DNA from: Deltaproteobacteria bacterium
GTDB taxonomy: Bacteria > Myxococcota_A > UBA9160 > UBA6930
Assembly: GCA_028817435.1 (NCBI GenBank)
Contig: JAPPPQ010000023.1
Location: forward strand, 122,836 to 186,835
Length of the DNA: 64,000 nt
Reading direction: 5' to 3'
Part shown: positions 42,684 through 51,548 of the stretch, piece after piece
Layout of the letters: every line of letters begins with the position of its first letter
Numbering within the stretch: the stretch's first letter is position 1
The notes under the pieces: generated by a model
The model's input: the letters and a program-made list of their open reading frames with translations, nothing else
Databases searched by the model: none
Told to the model about the DNA's origin: nothing
Translations under genes and position numbers: made by a program

Positions 42684-43613
42684 ATGGAAGAGAAGAAGCG
42701 CGAGATGGGGCGCTACTTCACCGTGGGGAATCCTTTCCAAACCAGGGCATTTCAGAATTGGGCAAAGGCTCTGGCAATCACCAATGAGCGCGCGCTCGAA
42801 CCCTTTGCGGGATGCGGAAACATCCCGGTGCTCCTTGAGCAGGCTGGATACGATTTGAGGTTTTCGAAGTATGACATACAGCCCGCTCAAAAGGGAATCG
42901 TGAAGAGGGATACGATAAAATCCTTTCCAAGGGGTTACAAGACGGTCATAACCAATCCCCCTTGGTTGGCCAAGAACTCCGCCCAAAGGCGAGGAATTCG
43001 GTTTCCGCAGACCCATTTCGACGATCTCTACAAGGTTGCGTTGGAGAAGTGTTTGTTGAATGCCGAGAATGTGTGTGCAATCATCCCGGACACATTTATC
43101 ACCTCCGGTGAATTTCGGAAGAGGCTCATGGCTTATGTGTCTCTTCCCGGGGAAATGTTCGCAGACACAGAGCAGCCCGTCGGAATGGCTTTGTTTGGCA
43201 AGAATGGGAAGGCAGCTACCTACTGGATCTGGAACCGGCGCATCGGCACGATTGCGGCAATCGAATCGGCCATGCCAAAGAGGGCGCGGAGAAAGTTCCG
43301 CTTCAACGCGAAGAACGGAAACCTCGGATTGATTGCCGTTGACGGGACAAAAGGTCCCTCGATCAGATTCTGCGGCGCGGAAGAAATTCCCAAATTTGCG
43401 GTAAAAGCAACATCCCGAAGCAGAACCAGAATACTCGTCATGGGAACCGTTCCCTCGACGAGGCGGCTCAACAATAGGCTGGCCGAACTGCGAGAGAAAA
43501 CCGGCGATATGCCGCTCTCGTCTTTCAAAGGAACGAGAAAAGACGGTATGTTCAGAAGGCGAATCTCTTGGCGACAAGCGGAGGACATTATCAGTGAAGC
43601 CCTTGGAGCCTGA
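42684..43613 (+). CDS. Type II DNA N6-adenine methyltransferase
   Basis: 309 aa. SAM-binding motif ALEPFAGCGNIPVLLEQAG near residue 38 and the catalytic TNPPWLAKNSAQRRG (NPPW) near residue 91 identify an amino-methyltransferase. ENVCAIIPDTFITSGEFRKRL follows as in M.EcoRI/M.PstI-like proteins. ATG 42684 follows GGAG. The codon use is visibly A/T-richer than neighbouring genes. Its end overlaps a putative endonuclease gene by 20 bp, the usual arrangement of a protective methylase and its nuclease. Recognition sequence unknown. Confidence 0.85.
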   Translation: MEEKKREMGRYFTVGNPFQTRAFQNWAKALAITNERALEPFAGCGNIPVLLEQAGYDLRFSKYDIQPAQKGIVKRDTIKSFPRGYKTVITNPPWLAKNSAQRRGIRFPQTHFDDLYKVALEKCLLNAENVCAIIPDTFITSGEFRKRLMAYVSLPGEMFADTEQPVGMALFGKNGKAATYWIWNRRIGTIAAIESAMPKRARRKFRFNAKNGNLGLIAVDGTKGPSIRFCGAEEIPKFAVKATSRSRTRILVMGTVPSTRRLNNRLAELREKTGDMPLSSFKGTRKDGMFRRRISWRQAEDIISEALGA

Positions 43614-44289
43614 TTGGGACAGCATTGAAGATGCCGAAAGGCAGAGAAACACAGAGAAAATCCCTTGTCTCTTGAAGCGCCGTGACCGGGGTCTTATGGA
43701 GAAGATCAAGAAATTCTCCATAAAGCATAAGATCTCTGAAGAGGAGATTAGGGAGGAAATCGGCCGTAGCAGGGTCGCTCGCGCGGCGTTCGCCAAGGAC
43801 CCGAGTAGGCAGAATCTCTACGAGGGCATCGCGAAACGGTTTCTAGAGGAACATCTGACGCCCCTCGGAGTCACCGTCAGAAAGCTCCCCGCAAAGGGAA
43901 AGAACGCACTATACATCGATCAGAGCGGGAAGATCAGAGGCAAGTCGGAGAAAGACGGCAGGGAGATTGGGAAATCTCTGGACTTCGAAGTCAAACTGGG
44001 AGGTCAGATTGTCTACATCTCCCACAAGTTTACGAGAGAGAGCGGCGGTTCGCAGGACAGTCAATCCGACGAGCAGCTCGAGAAATTGGGGAGGTTTAAG
44101 AATTCCAATGATCCCCAAAAGCATTTCGCCGCCGCGTGCGACGGAGAATACTACGTTAGGAGAATGAGTGAACTCAAAGCTCTAGCCCGGAAACAGGCGC
44201 CATTTTCCACAGCAGGAACCTGCGGAGAGGTGCTGGAATTCATCCGGGAGATGTTCAACATTAACCAAGCTCGCCAACCCCGAAGATGA
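43594..44289 (+). CDS. Putative type II restriction endonuclease
   Basis: 231 aa. Highly charged with a helical N-terminus (EKIKKFSIKHKISEEEIREEI). The segment KSLDFEVKLGGQIVYISHKF has an ExK element after an acidic residue, resembling the core of a PD-(D/E)xK nuclease. Sequence alone would not identify it; the call rests on this motif, the size and the 20-bp overlap with a DNA methylase. GTG 43594 follows GGAGGA. The low G+C matches the methylase, so the pair probably moved as a unit. It ends 3 bp from the convergent M20 peptidase gene. Confidence 0.65.
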   Translation: MKPLEPDWDSIEDAERQRNTEKIPCLLKRRDRGLMEKIKKFSIKHKISEEEIREEIGRSRVARAAFAKDPSRQNLYEGIAKRFLEEHLTPLGVTVRKLPAKGKNALYIDQSGKIRGKSEKDGREIGKSLDFEVKLGGQIVYISHKFTRESGGSQDSQSDEQLEKLGRFKNSNDPQKHFAAACDGEYYVRRMSELKALARKQAPFSTAGTCGEVLEFIREMFNINQARQPRR

Positions 44290-44292
44290 CCT

Positions 44293-45780
44293 CTAGCCGG
44301 GTGCGGGGGTGCGGTCCAGCTCGGCGAGGATTTCGAGCATAATCTCGACGCCCAGCACCAGGTTGTCCATGGAGATGCGCTCGTTGGGGCCGTGGATGCC
44401 GTGCGTTTCCACCGGGCGCAGCCGGTGGGGGACGAAGCCGTAGGCGACGATGCCGAGCCTGCGGAACCAGTGGGCGTCGGTGAAGCCCGCAATTACCCGG
44501 GGCGCCACCACGCCGGGCGGATCGCGGCGGGCGGCCACCCGGCGGATGGCATCCATCAGCGGCGTCTCGACGGGGGAGGCGGAGGCGGCGAATTGCAGCA
44601 GCGGCTCAATCTCCACCCCGGAATCATCCACCGCCGCCCGCAGCTCCTCGACGAAGCCGCCACAGCTTTCGTCCGGCAGCAGGCGGACATCCAGTGTGGC
44701 GCGGGCGGTGGCCGGCACCACATTCACCCGGGGGCTGCCCTGCAGCATGGTGAGGGCGACGGTGTTGCGCACCAGCGCCTCGCGGCCCGGGTCGGCCAGG
44801 TAGCGCCTGCGGAAATCCGGATTCAGCGCCAGGGCGCTGCGCAGCGCGCGGTAATTCTCCCGGTCCAGCGCGGGGGCCAGGGGCGAAAGCGCTTCGAACA
44901 TGCGCGCCACTTCGGGAGTCACGCGAATTTCGTGCTCCATGCGCAGCACCCGGGAGAGCGCGCGCACCAGCCGCGCGGGGGCGGCATTGCCGCTGCCCGC
45001 AGCGCCGTGCCCGCCGACGCCCCGGGTGCGCAGCTCCAGCCAGCACAGCGGCTTTTCGGTGTAGGAGACGCCCCACACATCGGGGCCGTCTGCGCCGGGG
45101 CGAATGCCGCCGCCTTCGCCCAGCAGAAACTCCGCGCCGCCCAGCAGCGCCCGGTGAGAATCCACCACCCGCGCCGCGCCGTGTGCGCCGCCCTGCTCCT
45201 CATCCGGGGTGGAGAGCAGGATCACATCCCGGTCCAGGGGCGCGCGCCGGGCCAGCGCCGCCAGGGTGAGGGCGTGCACCACGGCGATGCCCTTGGCGTC
45301 CAGCGCGCCGCGGCCCACCACAAAGCCGCCCCCCACCACGCCGGCCAGCGGATCCAGAGACCACTGCGCCGCATCCGCCGGCACCACATCCAGATGGGAG
45401 AGCAGCACCACGGGGCGGCTGCGGCCATTTCCCTTCACCCGAGCCCACAGCGCGGCGCGCTTGGGCTGGCTCTCTTCCAGGCGGACGGCGCGGGCCTCCA
45501 CGCCCTCCCGTTTCAGCACCTCCGCCAGCCATTCCGCCAGCGCGGCCTCGTTCCCCGGGGGGTTGGTGGTGTCGAAGCGGATGGCCCGGGCCAAAATCTC
45601 CGCCGCCGCCCCTCGCAAATCCTCTGCAGGCGGGGGATAATCGGAGCCTCCATCGGGCCAGCGCACCGGCAGGCCCAGCGGAATGGACGGGAGGGAGGCA
45701 CAGGCCAAAAGGCCCTGCGTGGCGAGGGCCAGCAAAAATCCCAAAAAAGGGGTGGCGGTTTTCCTGGCTTTCGGGATAAT
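44293..45780 (-). CDS. M20-family metallopeptidase, lipoprotein
   Basis: ~495 aa. Zinc-ligand motifs: VVLLSHLDVVPAD, GRGALDAKGIAVVHAL (bridging Asp), and STPDEEQGGAHGA (catalytic Glu pair), with a late Gly-His in THGIHGPNERI. The N-terminus KARKTATPFLGFLLALATQGLLAC is an ideal lipoprotein signal. The start is uncertain. ATT 45780 sits directly before this signal and 6 bp after AAGGGGG; GTG 45822 or ATG 45849 would add a non-signal-like extension overlapping the divergent M23 gene. Family members are carboxypeptidases, dipeptidases or deacetylases; the substrate is not known. Confidence 0.85.
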   Translation of the reverse strand: MIPKARKTATPFLGFLLALATQGLLACASLPSIPLGLPVRWPDGGSDYPPPAEDLRGAAAEILARAIRFDTTNPPGNEAALAEWLAEVLKREGVEARAVRLEESQPKRAALWARVKGNGRSRPVVLLSHLDVVPADAAQWSLDPLAGVVGGGFVVGRGALDAKGIAVVHALTLAALARRAPLDRDVILLSTPDEEQGGAHGAARVVDSHRALLGGAEFLLGEGGGIRPGADGPDVWGVSYTEKPLCWLELRTRGVGGHGAAGSGNAAPARLVRALSRVLRMEHEIRVTPEVARMFEALSPLAPALDRENYRALRSALALNPDFRRRYLADPGREALVRNTVALTMLQGSPRVNVVPATARATLDVRLLPDESCGGFVEELRAAVDDSGVEIEPLLQFAASASPVETPLMDAIRRVAARRDPPGVVAPRVIAGFTDAHWFRRLGIVAYGFVPHRLRPVETHGIHGPNERISMDNLVLGVEIMLEILAELDRTPAPG

Positions 45781-45824
45781 GCTGCGCCCCCTTGGCTCCC
45801 CCGTGGAACAGGGTTCTAGCACAG

Positions 45825-47285
45825 ATGGGCAAGGCGGTGGAAGACACACACATCGATTCGAAGGCTCGGGACGGGCGCGCGAAGCGCCAGATTGGCAACA
45901 GCGGCAAGGGCGGCCCGCGCGCCGGCAACGCCGGAGGCGCCAGCGCGCCCAATTGGCGCAGCAACGCGTTGAGCGTGGGCTGCGCCGTGTTGGGCATGGG
46001 CCTCTTGGCGGGCGTCTTTTGGCTGGCCCAGGGGCCGGCGCAAGAGGCCGGGGGCCGCAAGGCCGGCGCGCCCCGCGAGCTGCCGGAATGGCACACGGCG
46101 GCCAAGCAGCGCAACCAGCTGGGCAGGAGCCTCTCGGGGCCGACGCACCAGGTGGTGGAGGGCGCGCTGCGGAGCGGCGAGACCCTGGGGCTGGCCTTCC
46201 AGCGCCACGGCATCCCGGAGACCTTTTTGCCAGAGGTCGAAGCGGGCCTGCAGCCGCTCTTCGATTTCCGCACCGCGCGGCCGGGAGACCGCTGGTCGCT
46301 GGCCCGGGACGACGGCGGCGTGCTGATCGAGTTCCGCTACCAGCGCTCGCCCGTGGACAGCTACGCCCTGGTGCGCGGCCCGGAGGGCCTGCTCGCCAAG
46401 CGCCGCACCCAGCCGGTGGCGGTGCAGCGGACGCTGTTGCGGGGCACCGTGAGCAAGAATCTCTACGATTCCATCGTCTCCGGCGGCGGCGAAGATCTCG
46501 CCCGGCAGGACCTGAAGAAAATCGCCAGCAAGTTCGCCGAAATCTTCTCTTGGGATGTGGACTTCTCCCGGGATGTGCGGCCCGGCGACCAGTATCGCGC
46601 CCTCTTTGAGCGCCGCTATCTGCGCGAAGGCGGCGAGAAGCGCTACCTGGGCGTCGGGCGCATTCTGGCCAGCCACTATTCCAACCGCAGGGCCGACTAC
46701 ACCGCCATCTACTTCCGCCCCGGCGAGCAGCGGCGCGGCGGTTACTACCGGGCCAACGGCGCCTCGGTGCGGCGGCAGTTCCTGCGCGCGCCGCTGAGCT
46801 ACCGGCGCATCAGTTCGCATTTCTCCTACAGCCGCCTGCACCCCATCCGCCGCATCCGCCTGCCCCATCCGGCCATAGATTACGCCGCGCCGCTGGACAC
46901 CAAGGTGTGGTCTGTGGCCAGCGGCAAAATCACCTACATGGGCTGGATGGGCGCACTCGGCAAGACCGTCAAGGTGCGCCACGCCAATGGCTACATCTCC
47001 TACTACGGGCATCTGCGGCGCTTCCACGCGGGGCTCTCGGTGGGAGACCTCGTGCGGCAAAAGCAGGTCATTGGCTATGTGGGCTCGACGGGCATGTCCA
47101 CCGCGCCGCACCTGGACTTCCGCGTGAAGCACCGCGGCAAGTGGGTGAACCCGGCGCGGCTGCTGACTCCCCCCGTCGAGGAGATTCCCGAGGAATACCT
47201 GCCCCGCTTCCGCGAGCACCGGGACGAGTATCTCTCCGAGCTCGGCATTGACCCCCTCAGCGTGGCGATGCAGGAAGCGCTGTAG
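45825..47285 (+). CDS. Membrane-anchored M23 peptidase (peptidoglycan endopeptidase type)
   Basis: 486 aa. A basic cytoplasmic head and one membrane segment (VGCAVLGMGLLAGVFWLAQ, ~45-63) are followed by a LysM/OapA-like regulatory region (TLGLAFQRHGIPETFLPEVE). The C-terminal LytM domain has the first metal motif LPHPAIDYAAP and HANGYISYYGHL. Its second motif reads APHLDFRVKHRGKWVNP, where the usual HxH is HLD, a variant also found in some other phyla. It probably cleaves peptide cross-links in the periplasm. ATG 45825 is divergent from the M20 gene with a very short spacer, so their promoters must overlap coding sequence or lie within it. Confidence 0.87.
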   Translation: MGKAVEDTHIDSKARDGRAKRQIGNSGKGGPRAGNAGGASAPNWRSNALSVGCAVLGMGLLAGVFWLAQGPAQEAGGRKAGAPRELPEWHTAAKQRNQLGRSLSGPTHQVVEGALRSGETLGLAFQRHGIPETFLPEVEAGLQPLFDFRTARPGDRWSLARDDGGVLIEFRYQRSPVDSYALVRGPEGLLAKRRTQPVAVQRTLLRGTVSKNLYDSIVSGGGEDLARQDLKKIASKFAEIFSWDVDFSRDVRPGDQYRALFERRYLREGGEKRYLGVGRILASHYSNRRADYTAIYFRPGEQRRGGYYRANGASVRRQFLRAPLSYRRISSHFSYSRLHPIRRIRLPHPAIDYAAPLDTKVWSVASGKITYMGWMGALGKTVKVRHANGYISYYGHLRRFHAGLSVGDLVRQKQVIGYVGSTGMSTAPHLDFRVKHRGKWVNPARLLTPPVEEIPEEYLPRFREHRDEYLSELGIDPLSVAMQEAL

Positions 47286-47383
47286 GAACGGGTGGCGGGC
47301 GACCTGCACGGCAGGCAGGCCGGTGTGGGTCGGCGCCTCGGCGGGGTCACCCTGGTGGGCCGTTTCGCAGCGGCCGCCACGCC

Positions 47384-48733
47384 TTGAGCGCCCCGCCGGG
47401 GGAGCCGCTCTCGTCGCAGCGGGAGCTGGTTGCGTTTTTGCGCGCCGGAGAGACGCCGCGCAGCGCATGGCGCATCGGCACCGAGCACGAGAAGATCGGC
47501 CTGCAGGCCCCGTCGCTGCGCCCCATTCCCTACGAGGGCGAGCGCGGCATCGGCGCGCTGCTCGCCGCCATGCAACAGGCGGGGGGCTGGCAGCCGGTGC
47601 GCGAGGCGGGGCTGCTGATCGGACTCGCCGAGGCGGGCGCAGCCATCACGCTGGAGCCCGGCGGGCAACTCGAACTCTCCGGCGCGCCGCTGCGCACCAT
47701 CTTCGAGACCTGCGCCGAATTTCACCGCCACCTGGCGCAACTGCGCAGCGTCTCGGAGCCGCTCAATCTGCTCTGGCTCTCGCTGGGCGCGCATCCGCTG
47801 CACGATATTGCCGAACTTCCGCATATGCCGAAGGCCCGCTACGACATCATGCGCAATTATCTGCCGTCGCAGGGCGAGCTGGCGCTGCAGATGATGCACG
47901 CCACGGCGACGGTGCAGGCCAACTTCGATTACGCCGACGAGGGCGACATGGTGCGCAAGATGCGCGCGGCCATGGGACTCTCGCCCATCATCGCGGCAAT
48001 CTTCGCCAACTCGCCGCTGCACCGGGGCCGCCGCAGCGGCTTCATCTCCCGCCGCCTGGAAGCCTGGCGCCACACCGATCCGGCGCGCTGCGGGTTGCTC
48101 CCCTTCGTTTTCGAGGAAAATTTCGGCTACCAGCGCTATGTGGAATGGGCGCTGGATGTGCCGATGTTTTATTTGCACCGGGCGCAGCACTACCGGCCCG
48201 CCCATGGCGCCACCTTCCGCAGCTTCATGGAGCACGGCCTGCACGGCGCGCGGGCCACGCTGGACGATTTCGCATTGCACCTCACCACGCTGTTTCCCGA
48301 TGTCCGGCTCAAGCAATTCATCGAGGTGCGCTGCGCCGACGCCGTTCCCCCCGCGCTGATCTGCGCACTGCCCGCGCTCTGGAAGGGCATTCTCTACGAC
48401 GGCGCGGCCCTGGACGCCGCATGGGAGTTGGTCTCGGGCTGGTCCCTGGCCGAGCGCGAGGCGGCGGCGGCGGCGGTGGCGCGCGGCGGGTTGGCGGCGC
48501 AGGTGGCGGGGCGGCCGGTTCTGGCGCTGGCCCGGGAGCTTTTGGAAATCTCCCGCGCGGGGCTGGCGCGCATCGGCCACGGCGAGGGCGAAGCGCCGGA
48601 CGAGTGCAGCTTTCTCGATCCCATCGCCGAGCTGCTGGAGCGCGGGCGCAGCCCCGGCGAAGAACTGCTGGCGCGCTGGGAGGGCGGCTGGAGCCGCGAC
48701 CCCGGCCAACTCATCGAAAACGCGCGCTACTGA
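47384..48733 (+). CDS. gshA: Glutamate-cysteine ligase (GCS2 / plant-proteobacterial type)
   Basis: 449 aa. It makes gamma-glutamylcysteine, the first step of glutathione synthesis. RIGTEHEKIGLQ is the Glu-binding signature of the family, with ITLEPGGQLELSGAP, HDIAELPHMPKARYDIM, HATATVQANFDYADEGDM, FIEVRCADAVPP and SFLDPIAELLERGRSP. The start at TTG 47384 has no good ribosome-binding site, so it may be a few codons off. Glutathione production agrees with the GST and glutaredoxin-domain protein in this window. gshB is not visible here. Confidence 0.92.
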   Translation: MSAPPGEPLSSQRELVAFLRAGETPRSAWRIGTEHEKIGLQAPSLRPIPYEGERGIGALLAAMQQAGGWQPVREAGLLIGLAEAGAAITLEPGGQLELSGAPLRTIFETCAEFHRHLAQLRSVSEPLNLLWLSLGAHPLHDIAELPHMPKARYDIMRNYLPSQGELALQMMHATATVQANFDYADEGDMVRKMRAAMGLSPIIAAIFANSPLHRGRRSGFISRRLEAWRHTDPARCGLLPFVFEENFGYQRYVEWALDVPMFYLHRAQHYRPAHGATFRSFMEHGLHGARATLDDFALHLTTLFPDVRLKQFIEVRCADAVPPALICALPALWKGILYDGAALDAAWELVSGWSLAEREAAAAAVARGGLAAQVAGRPVLALARELLEISRAGLARIGHGEGEAPDECSFLDPIAELLERGRSPGEELLARWEGGWSRDPGQLIENARY

Positions 48734-48755
48734 GGGGGTGCTACCGTGGCCGCCG

Positions 48756-49865
48756 ATGTCGGCACGGCCCCGCCTGCTCGTCGTGGATGACGAGGAAGCC
48801 ATCCTCGAGACGATGAGCTTCACCTTCGAGGAGGATTACGAGGTCCTCACCGCGCTCTCGGCGCGGGAGGGATTGCGCCTGCTCGACGAACAGGGGCCGG
48901 TGGCCGTGGTGGTTTCGGATCAGCGCATGCCCGAGATGACCGGCGTCGCCTTTCTCGCCGAGGTCTTTGCGCGCCACCCGCAGACACTGCGCATCATCCT
49001 CACCGGCTTCGCCGATATGGACGCCATCTTGAGCGCCATCAACGAGGGCCATGTCTATGCCTACATCACCAAGCCCTGGGAGCCGGACCAACTGAAGCAG
49101 GTGGTGCGCCGCGCCGCCGAGCACTACGAGCTGGCGCGGGAGAACGAGCGGCTGGTCTCCGACCTGCGCGCCGCCAACCGCTTTCTGGAAGCGGTGATGG
49201 ATCAACTCGACACCGGCGCGCTGGCGGTGGACGCCGACGGCGAAATCCGCGCGATGAACCGCCCGGCCCGGGAATACCTGGGCGTCTCCGGCGATCCCCG
49301 GGGCCGCAAGCTCGCCGAGGTGCTGCCCGCCGATGTGCTGGAGCGCGTGGCTGGCGCAGCACTGGAACTGAGCCGCGACGCCGAGCGCTCCTTCAAGGAG
49401 GTGGATTTGCCGCAGCGCCTGCGGCTTCGCATCAGCGCTCACCCGCTGGCGGCGGGGCAGGTAATTCTGGCCCGGGAAATTTCCCACGAGCCGCTGCAGC
49501 GGAGCTTCGACAAGATCGTCTCGGCGCTGGCCAGCAAGAGCGGCGCGCTGCGCGGCGCGTTGGGCGAAGCGCGCATTGAACTGCACGCCCTTTCGGAGCA
49601 GGTGCGCAGCGCGGGCATCGCCTCGGTGGGCATGAGCGAGCTGGGCGAGCGCGCCCGGCGCACCCACACAGCCATCGAACATTGGCTGGCGGTGGACGAC
49701 ACTCTGGCGGGCGAGGATTTTCCCGACGCCCAATTGCTGCTCGACCGCCTGCGCCTGGCCGGCGCGCGCTGGCCGGGTCCGCTGCCCGAGCGGGTGCGCG
49801 AGCTGGCGCGCAGCGTGGAGACCTACTACGAGTCCGGCGAAAACCCGAAACGACCGATTCTCTGA
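48756..49865 (+). CDS. Response regulator with receiver and PAS-like domains
   Basis: 369 aa. Residues ~4-120 are a receiver domain: RLLVVDDEEAILETMSF, phospho-acceptor Asp in VVVSDQRMPEMTG, ILTGFAD, and YITKPWEPDQL with the conserved Lys. A coiled segment and a PAS-like domain follow (MDQLDTGALAVDADGEIRAMN), then a helical region that is not recognised. There is no DNA-binding or HD-GYP domain, so the output is unclear, perhaps protein-protein. ATG 48756 starts the family-like MSARPRLLVVDD. A PAS-HisKA-receiver protein encoded 3 kb downstream could be a partner. Confidence 0.8.
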   Translation: MSARPRLLVVDDEEAILETMSFTFEEDYEVLTALSAREGLRLLDEQGPVAVVVSDQRMPEMTGVAFLAEVFARHPQTLRIILTGFADMDAILSAINEGHVYAYITKPWEPDQLKQVVRRAAEHYELARENERLVSDLRAANRFLEAVMDQLDTGALAVDADGEIRAMNRPAREYLGVSGDPRGRKLAEVLPADVLERVAGAALELSRDAERSFKEVDLPQRLRLRISAHPLAAGQVILAREISHEPLQRSFDKIVSALASKSGALRGALGEARIELHALSEQVRSAGIASVGMSELGERARRTHTAIEHWLAVDDTLAGEDFPDAQLLLDRLRLAGARWPGPLPERVRELARSVETYYESGENPKRPIL

Positions 49866-49923
49866 AGGCGAGGGCATCCCGTGCATCGCCTGGCGCATTG
49901 CGCGGCTCGGCGTCACCTGCCGC

Positions 49924-51489
49924 ATGGGCTTTGCCTTCCACGCGCGCGAGGTGCGCTTTGAGCGCGATACCGGCGCGGGTTTCGAGAGCGTCTTTCCCGA
50001 GACTTTCTCTTTCCACGCCGGACGCCACGATCCCACCGAGCTCTACCTGCGCCTCGACGATTTGTGGAGCCACCCGCGCCGCTTGCACCCCAACGCCCGG
50101 CGGCGCGATGCCGAAGAGCTCATGTTGCGGCTGCTCGGCGCGCTGCCCGGCCTGCTGGCCGGCGTGCTGGAGCGGCTGGCGGGCGCGCAGGCGCTGCCCC
50201 GCGCCGCCGAGGACATCGCCGTCTTCGCCCTGCTCGCCCAGCGCTTTCTGGCCGACAAGGGGCTGGCCGATCACCCGCGGCTCTCGCTCCCGGCGCTGCA
50301 CCTGCGCGCGCTGCTGGCGCGGGCGCTGGATATCGTGGTGGCCGCCCGGGTGCGGCCCGGGTTTCTGGCCGATTACGCGGCGGGCCGCGCCCGCGCCGAG
50401 CCCTCGCAAGATCCCCACGACTTCACATTCTTCTACGCCTTGGCCGGCGGCGACGCCGAAGCCGTGGATCGCCAGGTGACCGGCGCTGCCGAGCGCGCCT
50501 ACCACCGCTGGCTCGAAGAAGTGTGCCTGGACGGCGACGCGCGCGCCTTCGAGAGCGAGGATTCGCCCTTCGGCGAGCGCGAGAACGAGGTGCTGCGCGC
50601 CGTTGCGCCCGGCGGCGGCGCAGAGCGGGCGGGCGATCTCTCGCACTTTTTGCGCCGTCCCGGCAGCCGCGATTGCCTGCGCCTGCTCGGCAAGCTCGAA
50701 ACCTGGTTTCTGCGCCAATACGATATTCACCACGCCGCCGTCATTCGCCGCCACGCCGAAAACCTGCGCGGCGGCGGCGCGCGGCGCGACCGCGTTCTCA
50801 CCCGCCACCGCAGCCGCAACTACGCGCTGGCGCTGCTGCTGCCCGCGCTGCCCTTTGCGGGCGCGGCCCTCGCCTACCAGCGCGCGCCGCTGTTCTTCGA
50901 CCTGCTGGCCTCGCTGGAAGTGATTGGGCTGCTGGCCTGCGCGCTGTGGTTTCTCGGCTACCACTTTTTGTGGAAGCGGGATCTCACCTTCTTCCACAGC
51001 TCGGTGCCGCGCATTGGCGCGGGCGTAATCGTGGGCTACCTGCCGGTGTTTCTCATAGACGAAGTCTGGGATCTGGCCGAGCAATCGGCCTTTTACATCA
51101 TTGCCACCGCGCTGGTGCTGGGCGCAACCACTTTTCTCTACCTGTATGTGGAAGTGCAGCGGCGGCTCGGCGATCCCCGCGTTTCTTTTTCCCGCGCCGG
51201 CGATATTTTCATGCTGGGCATCATTCAGGCGGCGGGCTTCGGCCTGCTCGTCACCTGCCTGCTCGGCCCGCTCATGGCGGGCCGCAACTGGGGCCCCGGC
51301 GGCGGCACCGCCGATTTCGAAGCGCTGCGCGCGCTGGAGCCGGTGCTGGGCGAACTGCCGCGCATTCTGGGCTTCTGGCCCTTCCTCGCCTTTCCCACGG
51401 CCATTTTGCTCATGAGCTTTCTGGCCTTCTTCATCGGCACCTTCTTGCAGCTTCTGTGGGAAGATCTGCCGATTACCGAGCCGCTCTGA
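49924..51489 (+). CDS. Unknown polytopic membrane protein
   Basis: 521 aa. The first ~290 residues are soluble, rich in Arg, His and acidic residues, with helical repeats (ALPGLLAGVLERLAGAQALP; FLADKGLADHPRLSLPALHLRALL). About six membrane helices follow: NYALALLLPALPFAGAALAY, FFDLLASLEVIGLLACALWF, GAGVIVGYLPVFLI, FYIIATALVLGATTFLYLYV, IFMLGIIQAAGFGLLVTCLL and PFLAFPTAILLMSFLAFFIG. I do not recognise a family. The start is uncertain. It is in the same orientation as the response regulator (58 bp upstream) and the thioredoxin reductase fusion (59 bp downstream), so a signalling or redox link is possible but untested. Confidence 0.7.
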   Translation: MGFAFHAREVRFERDTGAGFESVFPETFSFHAGRHDPTELYLRLDDLWSHPRRLHPNARRRDAEELMLRLLGALPGLLAGVLERLAGAQALPRAAEDIAVFALLAQRFLADKGLADHPRLSLPALHLRALLARALDIVVAARVRPGFLADYAAGRARAEPSQDPHDFTFFYALAGGDAEAVDRQVTGAAERAYHRWLEEVCLDGDARAFESEDSPFGERENEVLRAVAPGGGAERAGDLSHFLRRPGSRDCLRLLGKLETWFLRQYDIHHAAVIRRHAENLRGGGARRDRVLTRHRSRNYALALLLPALPFAGAALAYQRAPLFFDLLASLEVIGLLACALWFLGYHFLWKRDLTFFHSSVPRIGAGVIVGYLPVFLIDEVWDLAEQSAFYIIATALVLGATTFLYLYVEVQRRLGDPRVSFSRAGDIFMLGIIQAAGFGLLVTCLLGPLMAGRNWGPGGGTADFEALRALEPVLGELPRILGFWPFLAFPTAILLMSFLAFFIGTFLQLLWEDLPITEPL

Positions 51490-51548
51490 GGGGGTGAGCG
51501 GCGCAGGCGGCTCGGCTATCCTGCCCCGGCCCCGGAGGTGAAAAAAAC

